DNA of 64,000 nt. It comes from Dasypus novemcinctus (Eukaryota; Chordata; Mammalia; Cingulata; Dasypodidae). Both the position numbers and the translations under genes were made by a program. The notes beneath the pieces are model-generated. The model was not told the DNA's origin. It did not search any database and saw only the letters and a list, made by a program, of their open reading frames with translations. The stretch covers positions 9,796,001-9,860,000 of the forward strand of contig NC_080699.1 in the NCBI RefSeq assembly GCF_030445035.2. Direction: 5' to 3'. How positions within the stretch are numbered: the first letter of the stretch is position 1; each line of letters starts with the position of its first letter. Below are positions 23,001-34,390 of the stretch, in pieces.

Positions 23001-23386
23001 TACAGCACATATATTTATATATATACTTTATAAAAATCTTTATAAAATCCATTTATCATTGATTATGAAAATTCAATAAATGCATGTAGAGACTCAGACA
23101 AATTCTTGGCACCTTGTCTGCACTTAAAAATGGATACTGTGATCTCTCTCCTTCCACTCACTCCCCAGCCTACATTTCCCCACAACTTCTTTTCTCCACA
23201 GTATCTTATCATCTAACTCACATCCCCACCATTCTACATGAGCAGACAACCAAAGAGAGGCTTTTGGCCAGATGTCAGGACCAATGGGACTGAGGTGCCC
23301 AGGACACTCATAGACTTTGCATGGCTCCCACTTAGCAGTCTGACCCTCTAAGGTCTTTTTGTCTATGTGGTAGGACATGCTTTCTT
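23001..23386. other. Intergenic, no recognised feature
   Basis: The right end (23373-23386) is the left target-site duplication of the next element. Confidence 0.5.
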
Positions 23387-25261
23387 AAACTTTTTTAAAT
23401 TTATTTTTTAGTTTTTAATTTTTTTCTCTATTAAAAAAAAAGTTACATTTAAAAAATATGAGGTCCCCCACCCCCCTCACCCCACTCCTTCCATATCAAC
23501 ACCCTTTCATCATTGTGGCACATTCATTGTATTTGGTGAATACATTTTGGAGCACTGCAGCACCACATGGATAATGGTTTACATTGTAGTTTACACTCTC
23601 CTCCAGTCCACCCAGTGGGCCATGGCAGGACATACAATGTCCAGTATCTGTCCTGCAGTACCACCCAGGACAACTCCAAGTCCTGAAAATGCCCCCACAT
23701 CATCTCTCTTCTTCCCTCTCCCTACCCTCAGCAGCTAACATGGCCACTTTCTCACATCAATGCTACAATTTCTTCCATTACTAATCACAATAGTTCCATA
23801 GTAGAATATCAGTAAGTCCACTCTAATCCATACTCTATTCCTCCATCCTGTGGACCCTGGGATGGTGATGTCCACTCCCCTCTATATAGAGAGGGGGCTT
23901 AGATTCCATATGGATAATGGATGCAATTCCCCTGCTTGCAGTTGTGGGCACTCTTGGCTCCCTGGTGTGGTGGTTGACCTTCTTCACCTCCCTATTCACT
24001 GGCCAGGCTAAGTCCAATAAACCAGAGGGTAAGAGTTGCAAGTTGGCTGAGGCTCAGGGCCTGGCTGTCACATGGACAGTCCAGAGAGTCACATCTCCTG
24101 AGTATACACCAACCTCAGAGCCAACCGCAGGTTCAGTAAGAGTAATAGAAGAGGCATGTGTAGAAAGAAAGGTCACATCTGAGTCCAACTCCATCACTCT
24201 CAGGAACACAAAATCCAAAATAGGGCCAATTGATGTGGCACTGAACTCCAGAGCCATCTGCCATAACCATAGAACCTGTGGGTCTCTGTCGCCCTCAGGA
24301 GAACCAGTACCTGGGGTTGTATCTACTTTGGCTGTCTCTAGGACCCTGCTGAGGTGTGTGTAAGCATGACCCCTCTGATGACCTCCTGATTCTTTTTTGG
24401 AGACTCAGAGCCAAATAAACTCATTTGTCCTTTCCATTTCCCCCTTTTATCCAAGGTCTAAAAGCAGTTTTTTAACACCTGATATTACATGTAGGCTGAG
24501 ATATTCTGCTGGTCTGAGTTGACCCTTTTATTCAAGGTCTTTTTTTAGTTACATCATTAGCAGGTGCTTGGTAGTAATCCCTCGATACCAGGGAGGCTCA
24601 TCCCGGGAGTCATGTCCCACACTGGGGAGGAAGGTAATGCATTTGCATGCTGAGTTTGGCTTAGAGATTGGCCACATTTGAGCAGAATGGAGGCTCTCAG
24701 GAGGTAGCTCTTAGGCACCCTGAAGCTCTAGGCCTAGTTCATATTTCAGGCACACAGGCTCATAAGCATAGTCATCAGTATCAAGGACTCATTGTTGGAC
24801 CATTCTTTTTATTGGTCTTTGCCCTTGCACTTGGGGGATTGTTGCTGTTCCATTGGGGAATGTGCTAGAGCTCCCCTGGCTAGGAACTCAGCACTCCCTC
24901 AGTTGTCATTTTTAACTGTAACCACTATGAAAATATCCAAACATTTTTATGTACCCTGTATATATGCCCTGGAGAACTCGTTCCCAACCATGCACCCCCT
25001 ATCAATAACACCCACACCAGTGTTCCTCCCCTGCCATAGTTGAACCTCTCTGTGGTCAAAAACTTCTTCAAAAATGGAGCCTAATATATTGCCAGGTTCC
25101 ATTAATAGTAAAATGGAATATAGCAATGGGTTTAAAGGTTAGATATAGAATACACACTAATTTGGAAAAATTAAAGTAAAAATAAATTGGAGTATCAAAA
25201 AATGAAAAGTTGGCTTTGTTTTTGATGTTTTGCCTTTCATCATTGCTATAGGTGTTGCCCT
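23387..25261 (-). mobile_element. Xenarthran L1-like 3' unit, copy 2 (1,875 bases, complete insertion)
   Basis: A perfect 14-base target-site duplication GGACATGCTTTCTT lies at 23373-23386 and 25262-25275. In plus coordinates the A-rich tail is at the left (T-rich 23390-23430), so the element is on the minus strand. Over most of its length it matches copy 1: the region revcomp of 25035-25120 aligns to 11900-11985, and 23540-23830 aligns to 13130-13420. The long plus frame at 23917-24363 is antisense to the repeat and not a gene. The clean duplication and defined tail show L1-type retrotransposition. Confidence 0.92.
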
Positions 25262-25275
25262 GGACATGCTTTCTT

Positions 25276-25780
25276 CTCTCAAAACTGGCTTCTCCTTCCT
25301 GCCTCCCTAGTTTTCCCAGAATAGTCTTAGAATTCCAACTCACATGGCTCCCTCCTCCAGCACCTCCCTCTCCCTGGCCTGCATGCAGATGGTGCCCCTA
25401 GAATTTGCAGTGCTCAGGCAGCACAACCACAGAGGGCACACACACTTTCCTTTCTCTGAAGGCTCACTTCTCTCCTTACTGGCTCACTTCTAGAACTTGA
25501 GGTGCCTCAAAACTTATATTCCTACCCCCATTCATCCTGCAGACTTCCCTTTTCCAAAATGCAGAATTGCAGAAGGAAAGGCCTTACAGAGCGTCTTACC
25601 AATTCCATTTTGTCAATGAAGAAACACTGGACGACAGATTGGCCATGTTACTTGGTATTCCTATACTCAAGGCCTTCTGACTTTCTGTTGAGATCTATGA
25701 GACTCTGTAGTCCCCTTCAGCTCAGAAGCCACTCATGGCTTCCTCTCTTACACGCAAAAGAATAATCCTCTTTCCAGCCA
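25276..25780. other. Intergenic, no recognised feature
   Basis: C/T-rich, without recognisable exon or repeat. Confidence 0.45.
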
Positions 25781-26030
25781 TCCATGTGTACTCAAGGCTC
25801 TAGCCTACTTTTGCAAACCTATTCTTGATTATTCCTGTGTGGATTCCATTCCTTTCGTCCCACATTCATCTGATGCATTTTTGCTGGGGGAGCTTTGTTC
25901 TTTTGGTTATTCCACCTGGAACATCTTTCTTTAGCTTTATCCCATCGTGAATGTTACCTGTGTTTTAAATCCCAGTGCACGCACAGTACATAGTGGGCTT
26001 TAATAAATTCTGTGGTTGAAAGAAGGAATA
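25780..26030 (+). mobile_element. L2 LINE fragment
   Basis: TTATTCCACCTGGAACATCT and the tail CACAGTACATAGTGGGCTTT with AATAAATTCTGTGGTTGAA suggest an L2 3' end. Confidence 0.5.
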
Positions 26031-28524
26031 GTAAGTTTTCCCTATGCTGACTGTGCCTAAATTCCTTTGATGAAAGTCAATAAACAGCCACTGCCACATT
26101 TTGCACTTTGCACCAACGTGAAACATACTGGAGAACACTCACTTGATGCCTTTGATTCCCAGGGGTCCATGATTTCTTAAAAGCGTTGGCAATTTTACCC
26201 TAGTAAATGCTCACTTGGGAAACAGGGCATCTCAAATGAATGCCCTGCACCCCATATCCCCAAAGCAGACATGGGACTTGAAGACTGGGCAGGTAGAGGC
26301 TGATGAGAAAGGGTCATGAAAAAAGGAAGAGGCATTGAGCCTGGGAGAGAATGAATTTTTAGTATGGCCTTAACTGACAAAGGTTAGAGAACATAATGCA
26401 GAGATTTTAGTTCTTAAAAGGTAATTGATATGTGCAGGTATTATATGAAACATGAACTGAATCCAAGAGTGTTTTTAACATTTGCTTCCTGCCCACTAAA
26501 TCTGGCATCCAGTATCCAACAGTTTTACAATAATTAGAAAGTCAAATGGTTTTATTGGAAAATGGAAGATTTCTTGGCCTATAACTTGCTGTGCTGGGCA
26601 CATTACCCTTTATTATGGACTTAGTTCCACTTTCACCTAATACCATCTTGTAGAGAAATTTTAGATATCTCTGAAATTTACTCTAAAATGAAGCACATTT
26701 ATTTGTAACATTCAGAAATATAATGTGAACAGCAAGCATAAAGTCCCAAACTTAGTGTTAATTGCTTATCCATTGTTCATGACAGCTTATTTTTTTAATG
26801 GGTTACCCCAATGTGGTATGATAAGTTTTGAAGGCATATGTAATCTTTAACTTGATCTTTAAAAACAAAGAATTTGAGTAACGGTCAATAAAATCAGTGA
26901 ATTATAAATATTCTGTTTTGCAGCATATTTGATCAGGACTGTCCATAAACAGAATTGTATTTCCTAGGGTCACTGGCATGCATACTAATCTACAAATTTT
27001 AATTGAATGTTCTATTAGCAGTCTCTAGAACAGGGACAATTTGAACATCTGATGAGTTATTCGTAGAGTAAAACTGGACACATGAATTGAGGAAATGAAA
27101 AAAATTTTAATGCACTTGAATCAAAATACTCTTCATATACATGGCTATCATGATGTTTTACACAAAAGCCCAAGTTACCGGAATTAAGTGCCAAGCCTAG
27201 AATTATGTGATCCTTTCCTACATTTTGACTCACACATTAGCTGATAATTTTTATGTAAAATTAGTTCTTGCCACCGAATACATTGGTCTATACTGCCATT
27301 CCTTAAACAAGCTAAGGCCACTAAATGACATGGGGGGGCCCAGTTTCATACACCACTGCAGCTACCGCCCTGTCTCCCGGAGGGTGATGGTAAAGGCTAA
27401 GCTGCAAGCAACAGCAACAACCATGCAGCTCCCAGACCTCCCTTTGTGCTGCATTCCCCCGTTCTTAAACCAAACACGGCCTGAGGGAAGCAAACTGGTC
27501 TCCCTGAACTGAACAGCCGTTCGGGGGTGTCAGTCTCTTTGGGACAAGGTAGTGGGGCCAGCAAAAGGGAAACGAGGCTGTGATGTTGATTTCAGATCCC
27601 CCAAGGAAGAGAAAGGCTGCAAACCCTCTCAGGTGAGGAATGGCAGAGAATATGCTTCCTTAAAGGGCCTATCGGGAAACAAACCACCAAACAACAAACA
27701 AGCACAGCAGCAGGCCCAGGACCCGCCCGCTGCAGGGCTGCAGGAAATGGACAAAGCCCGTAGTCTGAGACCAAGTTTTGTGTCCCTTCAGCGTTAGGAA
27801 CGTAGCCCCAGAACTCACCCAGTCTTGTCATTCCCAACAGTTGACCGCATTTGTCAAAGTGAGCTTGTGACAATGTACAGCTTTTAAAACTGCAATTGTG
27901 CACTAAATAATGGAGTCGTTTTGTTCGAAAGCAATATTTATTTTTCATGAAGATAAGAGGTATATTACATTTGCTGTAGAAAATGTTACAGGAGGAAAAA
28001 AGCTGCATGTTTCCAATATGACAAAAAACATAAAAATTCTACTTACGAAAGTGTTCTGTCCTATAAGAACATAATGAATAAAAGGCATTATTCCAGGTGA
28101 GTGAACTGTGCAGAAATGCGGATTTATTAGGGTTTGTTTTGAAATGTAATTTGTACAGCGAGCTTTTTATTCCTTTGATGGCAATGGAACAGATTTATTG
28201 GCTACATGTTGGAAGTGCAATAGATAACAGGTAACCAAGGGAGAAGTTTTAATAAAACACTCAGGAAAGAGAAAGAAAAGTGAGTGAATATGCCTGCTTA
28301 CATTTCATGTAATAAATAAAAAGTACAGATAGGGAGGGCTTTCGCTCAAAGCCACCCTGGTTACTGCAGCCTGGAAGGCTTATTGAAAATTGGGTAGAAA
28401 CGCTCTAATTTTTCATATTTACAGCCATGATGTCAGCTGTACAAGCTAGAGCGATGGAGCACCCGTTTTGGCTGTGGGGCAGGAAGCTGATATTTTCGGA
28501 GGACACTGACACATGCCCATGAAG
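26031..28524. other. Flank 3' of PDGFD, apparently unique
   Basis: About 2.5 kb with no repeat or exon I recognise. The portion from about 28.1 kb may belong to the PDGFD 3' UTR if a distal polyadenylation site is used. Confidence 0.45.
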
Positions 28525-28541
28525 GGGGAGAGTGGTTTCTA

Positions 28542-28547
28542 TTTATT
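28542..28547 (-). terminator. Candidate polyadenylation signal for PDGFD
   Basis: This is an AATAAA on the minus strand about 1.83 kb after the stop codon. Other AATAAA hexamers exist upstream and downstream (29692, 29248, 28194 and 28123 on the plus coordinates), so which is used cannot be decided from sequence. Confidence 0.3.
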
Positions 28548-30130
28548 AGAATGTCTACTCAGTCTGTTTCTGATTCCTGCAGGTTCTGATTTGCTCTGTT
28601 TACTTCTACCACTCACCCCCTCCATTCAAAACACAGACTACTTTGAGGGACGTTTGAGAAGGTACAGCTTCCAGAAGCACTGGTCTTTCCCCTCAAAGAG
28701 CGGAGAAGAAATGGGTTGCTAAGGAGAGTCGAGACCCTTGTACTGAGAGCACCATGCCTAGAAATCACCTGATGTGGGGACTCAGCCAGCCCGTCACAAA
28801 CCCCTCACCCCAAATGCTGGTGGCCAGCAGGGCCCCAGACATATGGAAGAAATCGCCTGTCCTTTCTTCTGTCAAGGCAGGGAAGAAAAGTGGACTCTCT
28901 TCAGCAGGCCCTGAGCTACGCCAATGCCCATTTCTCTGTTGCTCTCCTAAGACTCTCACTTGGAAGAATGATGAATCACTTCCTACCCTGGAGGCAGTCT
29001 TCTTAAAATGGTCTGTAGGGAGTGGGAGGTGTGGGGGTGTGGGGTGTGGGGGTGTGGTTACTAGGCATATCAGTAACAACCATCAGTGGTGGAGCAGGGC
29101 TGTGCTTGTGCTCCCACTGTTTATACTGCGGCTTCTTGGATTTGGAAAGAATCTGGGATCCCAGATCCGATTTCATTTGTTTCAGAAACAAGAATTCAGA
29201 ATGCAGAGTGAGTATATGACTGGGGATTTACATCAGTAAAAACTTGTTTTATTATTACATGAAGGCTTTTTGGCTATAAATAATCTGTGATGGCTAGACA
29301 AATATAAAATGCCATTGTAAACCCATGTCCATATTCTGAAGAGACAGGAACACAAAAGCCAGCTACATAAAAGGAATGAGCACAGTTTGGAGAGTGGGAA
29401 CCCATTATTAAATATGGAGACTATGACATATTCCATCTAATTTCCAGTTATGTTAATACTTCAACATTCTTTTTTTTGTTTTCTTTTTACCTTTAACTGT
29501 CCAAATCTTCCAATTAACACCATTTTGGAAAGTTCATGCAGAGTTTCCATGCCACTCTTGAAGGGATTTGTTTTTGTGGAGGAACTTTGGGAAAGAAAAA
29601 ATTGAAAAATTCTGCTACAGTCTATAAATTGCCTCTTGTAGGATTATAATAATGATCCTTTTGGGCAAATTTTTTTGAGACAGGTATTAAATTTATTAGC
29701 ATGCCTCAGAAAATGCATAAAAGGAAGAGTTAATGACCATTTCTAAGCACCTATATTAATATGGTATGGTTTTGGAGTCAGGTAATTATTGCATACATGG
29801 GTAAGTGTGTAGTGCAGCTCATGGGAAAAATGGTCAGGCATTTGGCTTTTTCCCAGAAACCAAATTTTTCCTTTCCACATGATACACATATTTAAGAAAA
29901 CCTCATCTTTTGGTTTTTAATATACAAAGTGCTTTCTTTAAGAGAGCAAGAGGCAAAATTGTTTTGTGATGCCAAAATTTGAAATTTAACAAATTAAGAT
30001 CATTTTCTGAACTTTCTAAAGATAATGTTTCATGTACTTAACATACATCTTAGTTTATCAAATAATTTTAAGGATCTCAGTAACTACATGTAAGCTATGG
30101 TGTACCAGGTTATGGAAACCATTATTTATC

Positions 30131-30138
30131 TATTTACA
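30131..30138 (-). promoter_or_regulatory. Candidate Pumilio-binding site in PDGFD 3' UTR
   Basis: Read on the minus strand this octamer is TGTAAATA, an exact match to the Pumilio recognition element (UGUANAUA), about 240 bases after the stop codon. It is short enough to occur by chance in an A/T-rich UTR. The call rests on the motif alone. Confidence 0.3.
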
Positions 30139-30374
30139 CATAGACACAGATGTATATATGGGCTCAGGCACTATGAACTGCGAGCCCTTATTCCTGGATA
30201 TAGAAGCTGATGATATACCTTTGTATTGCCATAGCACTAACAAAGCTAGCTTGAAACTTGGCAGCCGCTTGCACTGCAGGCTGGTAGGAAGTTTGGTTGC
30301 GAGCGGGAAAAGTTCTTTTACCACACCCTCCTTACAGTTTCTCCCATCCTCAACGTTAGTACATGCACATTCTT

Positions 30375-30500
30375 TTATCGAGGTGGTCTTAAGCTGCAGA
30401 TGCACTGGCACCGCTCGTGGTGATCCAACTGGATGTCGACGAGACCCATTTTCTTAATTTTACCCGTCATCTTCAAACGGCCAGGCTCAACCTTTAATAC
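30375..30500 (-). CDS. PDGFD: PDGFD exon 7: C-terminal end of the growth factor domain, with stop codon
   Basis: This is the last coding exon of platelet-derived growth factor D, a secreted ligand that acts mainly through PDGF receptor beta. Read on the minus strand, the acceptor CCCTAG (30501-30506) is followed by 41 codons and TAA at 30375-30377. Phase is 0, matching the donor after exon 6. The second half is unmistakable: residues 20-31 read LVDIQLDHHERC and the exon ends SLRPPR. Residues 31, 33 and 35 are the last three cysteines of the cystine-knot domain. The first half (VLKVEPGRLK and on) keeps the family length but differs from the human protein as I recall it at many positions, and the residue between the first two terminal cysteines is Q rather than D. 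The frame and splice site are intact, so I read it as functional but diverged rather than as a pseudogene. Confidence 0.93.
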   Translation of the reverse strand, partial: VLKVEPGRLKMTGKIKKMGLVDIQLDHHERCQCICSLRPPR

Positions 30501-31239
30501 CTAGGGCGAGAAGCATGTTTCCTGTTAGAAAGCCCTTCGGAGTTGAACTCAACCAGGTGACCATGAGTTATTCCATTTTGGACAATTGGTTCTTGACCCT
30601 TGGAGAATCTGACAAAGGCCCAGGGCTCTTTCTCTATGAGAATGCATGCCTGTATGCCTTTTCATAAACTCTCACTGACTTCCTCAAGTGGAGGTGGCTG
30701 CTGATACTAGGGTACATGCCTTCTGCTCCAAGATGACCTCCGGTGGCTCAGCAGGGATTTACTAACAGCTTTCAAGGGCCTGCTGTATGCCAAGTGCTCT
30801 CCTAAGTACTATCCTAAAAATTCTTCCAGCCAAGGCACGCATTATAGATACATATGCTCTGAACAAATTATTATCAGTGTAAAAAGGACAATGAATAAAG
30901 CCATGAAAACTGTATGTCATTATGTCCAAACGCTTGGTTGAAGTAAAAACTTTGCCCTGATGAAGGTCAATAAGGGCCCCTGAATAAATGAAAATAGTTT
31001 TAAAAAAATACATATTTTTAAAGACGTTATTACCTCCCCTGCTGTATCCATCATTAGACTCAAACACACATCACATGGACGAAGACTAGGTAAAGTTATA
31101 TACTTGTTCCCACATATATGTTTAAGTGGTATAACTGTTTATGTTCTTAGTTACTTATTACTTTTTTCCTTTTTAATGTCCTATTTTTTTTTCCTTTTAG
31201 ACTCTAAACTCTGCCATGGCAACATTATATTAATACAAT

Positions 31240-31420
31240 TCTGTAGCATTTTACAGTTTTCAAAGAATTTGCACACACTATCTTATTTGCCTGCAGACAA
31301 ATATTGTTACATAGTACAGAAAGTATCATGATTCCCATTTTATAAATTACAGAGCGGAGATTGTGAAGTGCTTCGATGCTTTGACCAGGGTCCTTCGATG
31401 AGTGGAACTAGGACCGGCAC
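31240..31420 (-). repeat. MIR SINE fragment, antisense
   Basis: CATGATTCCCATTTTATAAA, TTACAGAGCGGAGATTGTGA and GAGTGGAACTAGGACC follow the antisense MIR order. Confidence 0.5.
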
Positions 31421-32039
31421 TTTGTCCTCTTGGATTCTGGCACACCTCACCCAAGCCCTCTCTACTGTGCTTACAATTTCCTTTTGTGCTCAAGGACACA
31501 CCTGGCCCACTGTGAGCTGCAGTGGGGACCTGAAACACTTTGCTTGGTATACTTTGGCCCTAGATTAATGTTAGATGCAAGAAATCTTCCTTTCATTTCT
31601 GCATAATTTTTCATGGCATGCCCACAATTATTCATATGGCTTGGATTCCCAACGATTTTCTCATCACTACGTTATCTGTTCAAAAGTCAGGATAATATGC
31701 CTGGAGCCCCCCACCCTCGAGTATCATTGTCTGCAGACCCCCTTTCCCTGAGCATTTAACCGTGCTGTGCTGTGGGCGCTCCAATGAGGCAGAGAATAGA
31801 TCACTTCATCGATTCAACTTTCAATGAAACCAGAATGCCTGTCCTCGGCCAGCACAGGGCTCTAGTGAAGACAATGCAGCCCCATTTGTAGCAGAGTTTC
31901 AAAATGTTATTTCTGTTCAGAGAACAAAGTTAAGGAAAAAAAGGAATACCTTAAGAGGGTTTGTGAGACCCAGAGACTCAAAATGATATAACATTGGCTA
32001 AACTGGTCCAAGTGTCAGTTTTAAAATAGCTAATTACAC

Positions 32040-32280
32040 TGTATGGTGGCTTGGAGCTCTGCACCCCCAGAAAAACACGTTCTTTATCTTACTCCATTCA
32101 TGTGGGAGTGAACCCAATGTAAACGGGGCCTTTCGATGAGGTCTCTTAGTTATTGTGTGTCCCAACTGAGTCAGGATGGGACTTAAGAACAAACTGCTTT
32201 GGACTAATTCTTACTCTTTCACATGGACGAGGTAAAATCTGAGGTACCCAGAGTGGAGTTACAATGGCACCTCCCTTTCC
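32040..32280. mobile_element. Degenerate LTR-like fragment (ERVL/MLT2-like)
   Basis: TGGTGGCTTGGAGCTCTGCA, GGAGTGAACCCAATGTAAAC, CCTTTCGATGAGGTCTCTTA and CCCAACTGAGTCAGGATGGG recall an LTR common in xenarthrans. Boundaries and family are not firm. Confidence 0.4.
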
Positions 32281-34079
32281 CTGCTCCCAAGTTCTCTCTT
32301 GTTGGACACAGTCAACTATGCTGCTTCTCCACTAGACAATAAGCAACCAAAGCAATGGATAAAGCCTGTGTCACATTTTGGGATATCGATGAGCCCTGCC
32401 CTGTGGCAGTTACGGAAGCCCTGCTGTGCCTTATCTGATCAGAGTGCCCTGGGAGCCGCTGGGCTGCCGGCCCCCCATAGCCTGGTCAAGACTTTCTGCA
32501 ATACAGATTACTCAATATTGTCCAATGTCATCAGCACACTAGTCAGTTTTGGGGTTTGAGGCTGTAAGGGAGGGAAATGTTTCCTAAGAAGCCAAATATA
32601 CGACAAATACTCTCTTTTTGAAGAAGACGATTATCAAAGCCTAATACTTCGTGGTGGCTGGCACCTGTAAAATCAGCGCCCTGTCAATTTGCTTTCTCAT
32701 TTGAGGGCAAACAATAGTGTGTGTTTTGGGATGAGAACAGAAATCTGGGCAGTTTTTCTAACTGGTCTTATTGTTCCGGGATTTTCCCTGTGTTCTCTAT
32801 GAAGCAACGTGGGCACAGTATATATGTGCTTTGCTGATAAGAAGAGAAAAACGAATTGGCAGGCACTTTCCCAGATAAGACAGGAAAGCACTATTTGAAC
32901 CAGGGGGAAACTGGGCCGCTTTCCTGGCTGATCACAGCACTGATGTTCAAAGCTTTTAGACCATGTAATAGTCATAGGCTCAGGTAAGCGCTGAAAGGGA
33001 GAAGAAAGCATGGCTGATTTGAGGAAGCATGAAAAGAAAAATGAGCAGCCTTTATCTGAGAAAGGCAACTGGATGGGTATGGGCTATCTGGGAACCTTTC
33101 AAGGGACAGAACCCTTGGATTAATTACAGCAGCGGGAGGATGCTTGCTAACGGGACTCAACCCAGAGCTTTCCTATTTTCTGAGCCGCGACTCGCAGCTG
33201 CGAGCATGCAAACTGAAAGAGCGCCTGCTCAGGGGTAGCCAGCCATTTCCTATCACTTAGGAGTGAATATGGAAGTCTTGACTCCTCTCCACCACCTGAT
33301 AAACCACACAGTCATGAAAGGCTGACTTCTCCTAAATGGAGAAGGACCGAGGCAGCTGGTGTGCTCCTATCACTACCCCAAATGAAAGCTGATCAGTTTT
33401 GCAAATTACCAAATCCTGAAGGCCATTTAGAGTTACTTGCCTTGTTGCCAATGAAACACCAAATGAGTCGTGGCCATAAAGCTATTACACTAATAAAACA
33501 ATACCAGGTACAGGAGCTCTCTGTTGAGTTGGGTTTTTGTTTATTGGGAATATAAAGGAAATTTGTTAAGGCCTTATAACTGACTCAAATTAATGACTGA
33601 CATAGGAACACAAGTACATATTTCAGGACAATTGCACTGCATAAGCCTGGACCTTAAGAGTTTATTTATTTAAGAGTTTACCAAACTTCCAAGCAGTATG
33701 TAGGACACACTTTCTTCTCTTAAAAATAAAAGCGTCCTATTTTGAATTTTTTTTAGTTTAAGGTACCTTTACTCTGCATCTCAAAGTTATTTTGTTTCTT
33801 ATGCAATGCCACAAGTAGAAATATACACACTGTAGAAGATCCAGAAAGTAAAGTTTAAAGACAAAGAAGAAAAAAATAACCCACACTTGATTCCAAAACC
33901 CACATTTAATATTTTGCCATTTCCTCTGGGGCTTTTATTATTTCCTTTTTTCTTACATGTATAGCTGTATTATATAAAAATAATTTTGTATTTTGTTCTT
34001 TCCACTTATATTAAGCACTTTCCATTAGAAATATATTTAACAACTTTATTTCAAATTCACAAAAATAAAAGGAAGCTCA

Positions 34080-34390
34080 ATAAGTTATGGAAACAACAGC
34101 TGGAGGATAATATTGGGAAGGTATAACAATGATTCTGGAAGTTGATGAAGATTGTGGTTAATATAAATACAGGAATGTTCTGCTATGGAGTGTTAAGAAT
34201 GTGGTGATACATGGGAAAAATATTAACCAATGTAATTTATGGATTATAGATAACATTGTAATGTATTAGAAGCAAAAGCAAGGTTGGCACTATATTGATT
34301 CTAAACATTAAAAAAGAATATGGGGTTTGGTTTTGTGAGATATGAATAAGATTAAGCATTTTTTTCTCTTCTTGATTTTTTTTTTCATTA
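34080..34390 (+). mobile_element. L1-like 3' UTR fragment
   Basis: TTAAGAATGTGGTGATACATG, TTATGGATTATAGATAACAT and the T-rich/A-rich end near 34370-34390 resemble the L1 3' UTR seen at 3060-3400. It is diverged. Confidence 0.5.

Larger units (their letters stand above)
28525..30374 (-). other. PDGFD: PDGFD 3' untranslated region (left end approximate)
   Basis: The sequence directly after the PDGFD stop codon, read on the minus strand, resembles the human PDGFD 3' UTR as I recall it. It keeps a block around 30200-30230 (AAAGGTATATCATCA), one around 29271-29330 (GGCATTTTATATTTG) and one around 28955-29000 (GGAAGTGATTCATCAT). Minus-strand AATAAA hexamers occur at 29692-29697, 29248-29253, 28542-28547, 28194-28199 and 28123-28128. 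I place the end near 28542 only provisionally, and the UTR could run on to about 28.1 kb. A G/T-rich tract on the plus strand at 29022-29060 (repeated GTGGGG) lies inside it. No repeat insertion is evident, which is unusual in this repeat-dense window and fits a transcribed, constrained UTR. Confidence 0.7.

Noticed and set aside
23917..24363. 148-residue open frame on the plus strand
   Set aside because: It is antisense within the L1-like 3' unit, and the copy at 11.8-13.6 kb does not keep it as a gene-like frame.
30130..30411. 93-residue minus frame overlapping the end of PDGFD
   Set aside because: It is in a different frame from PDGFD exon 7 and lies mostly in the 3' UTR.
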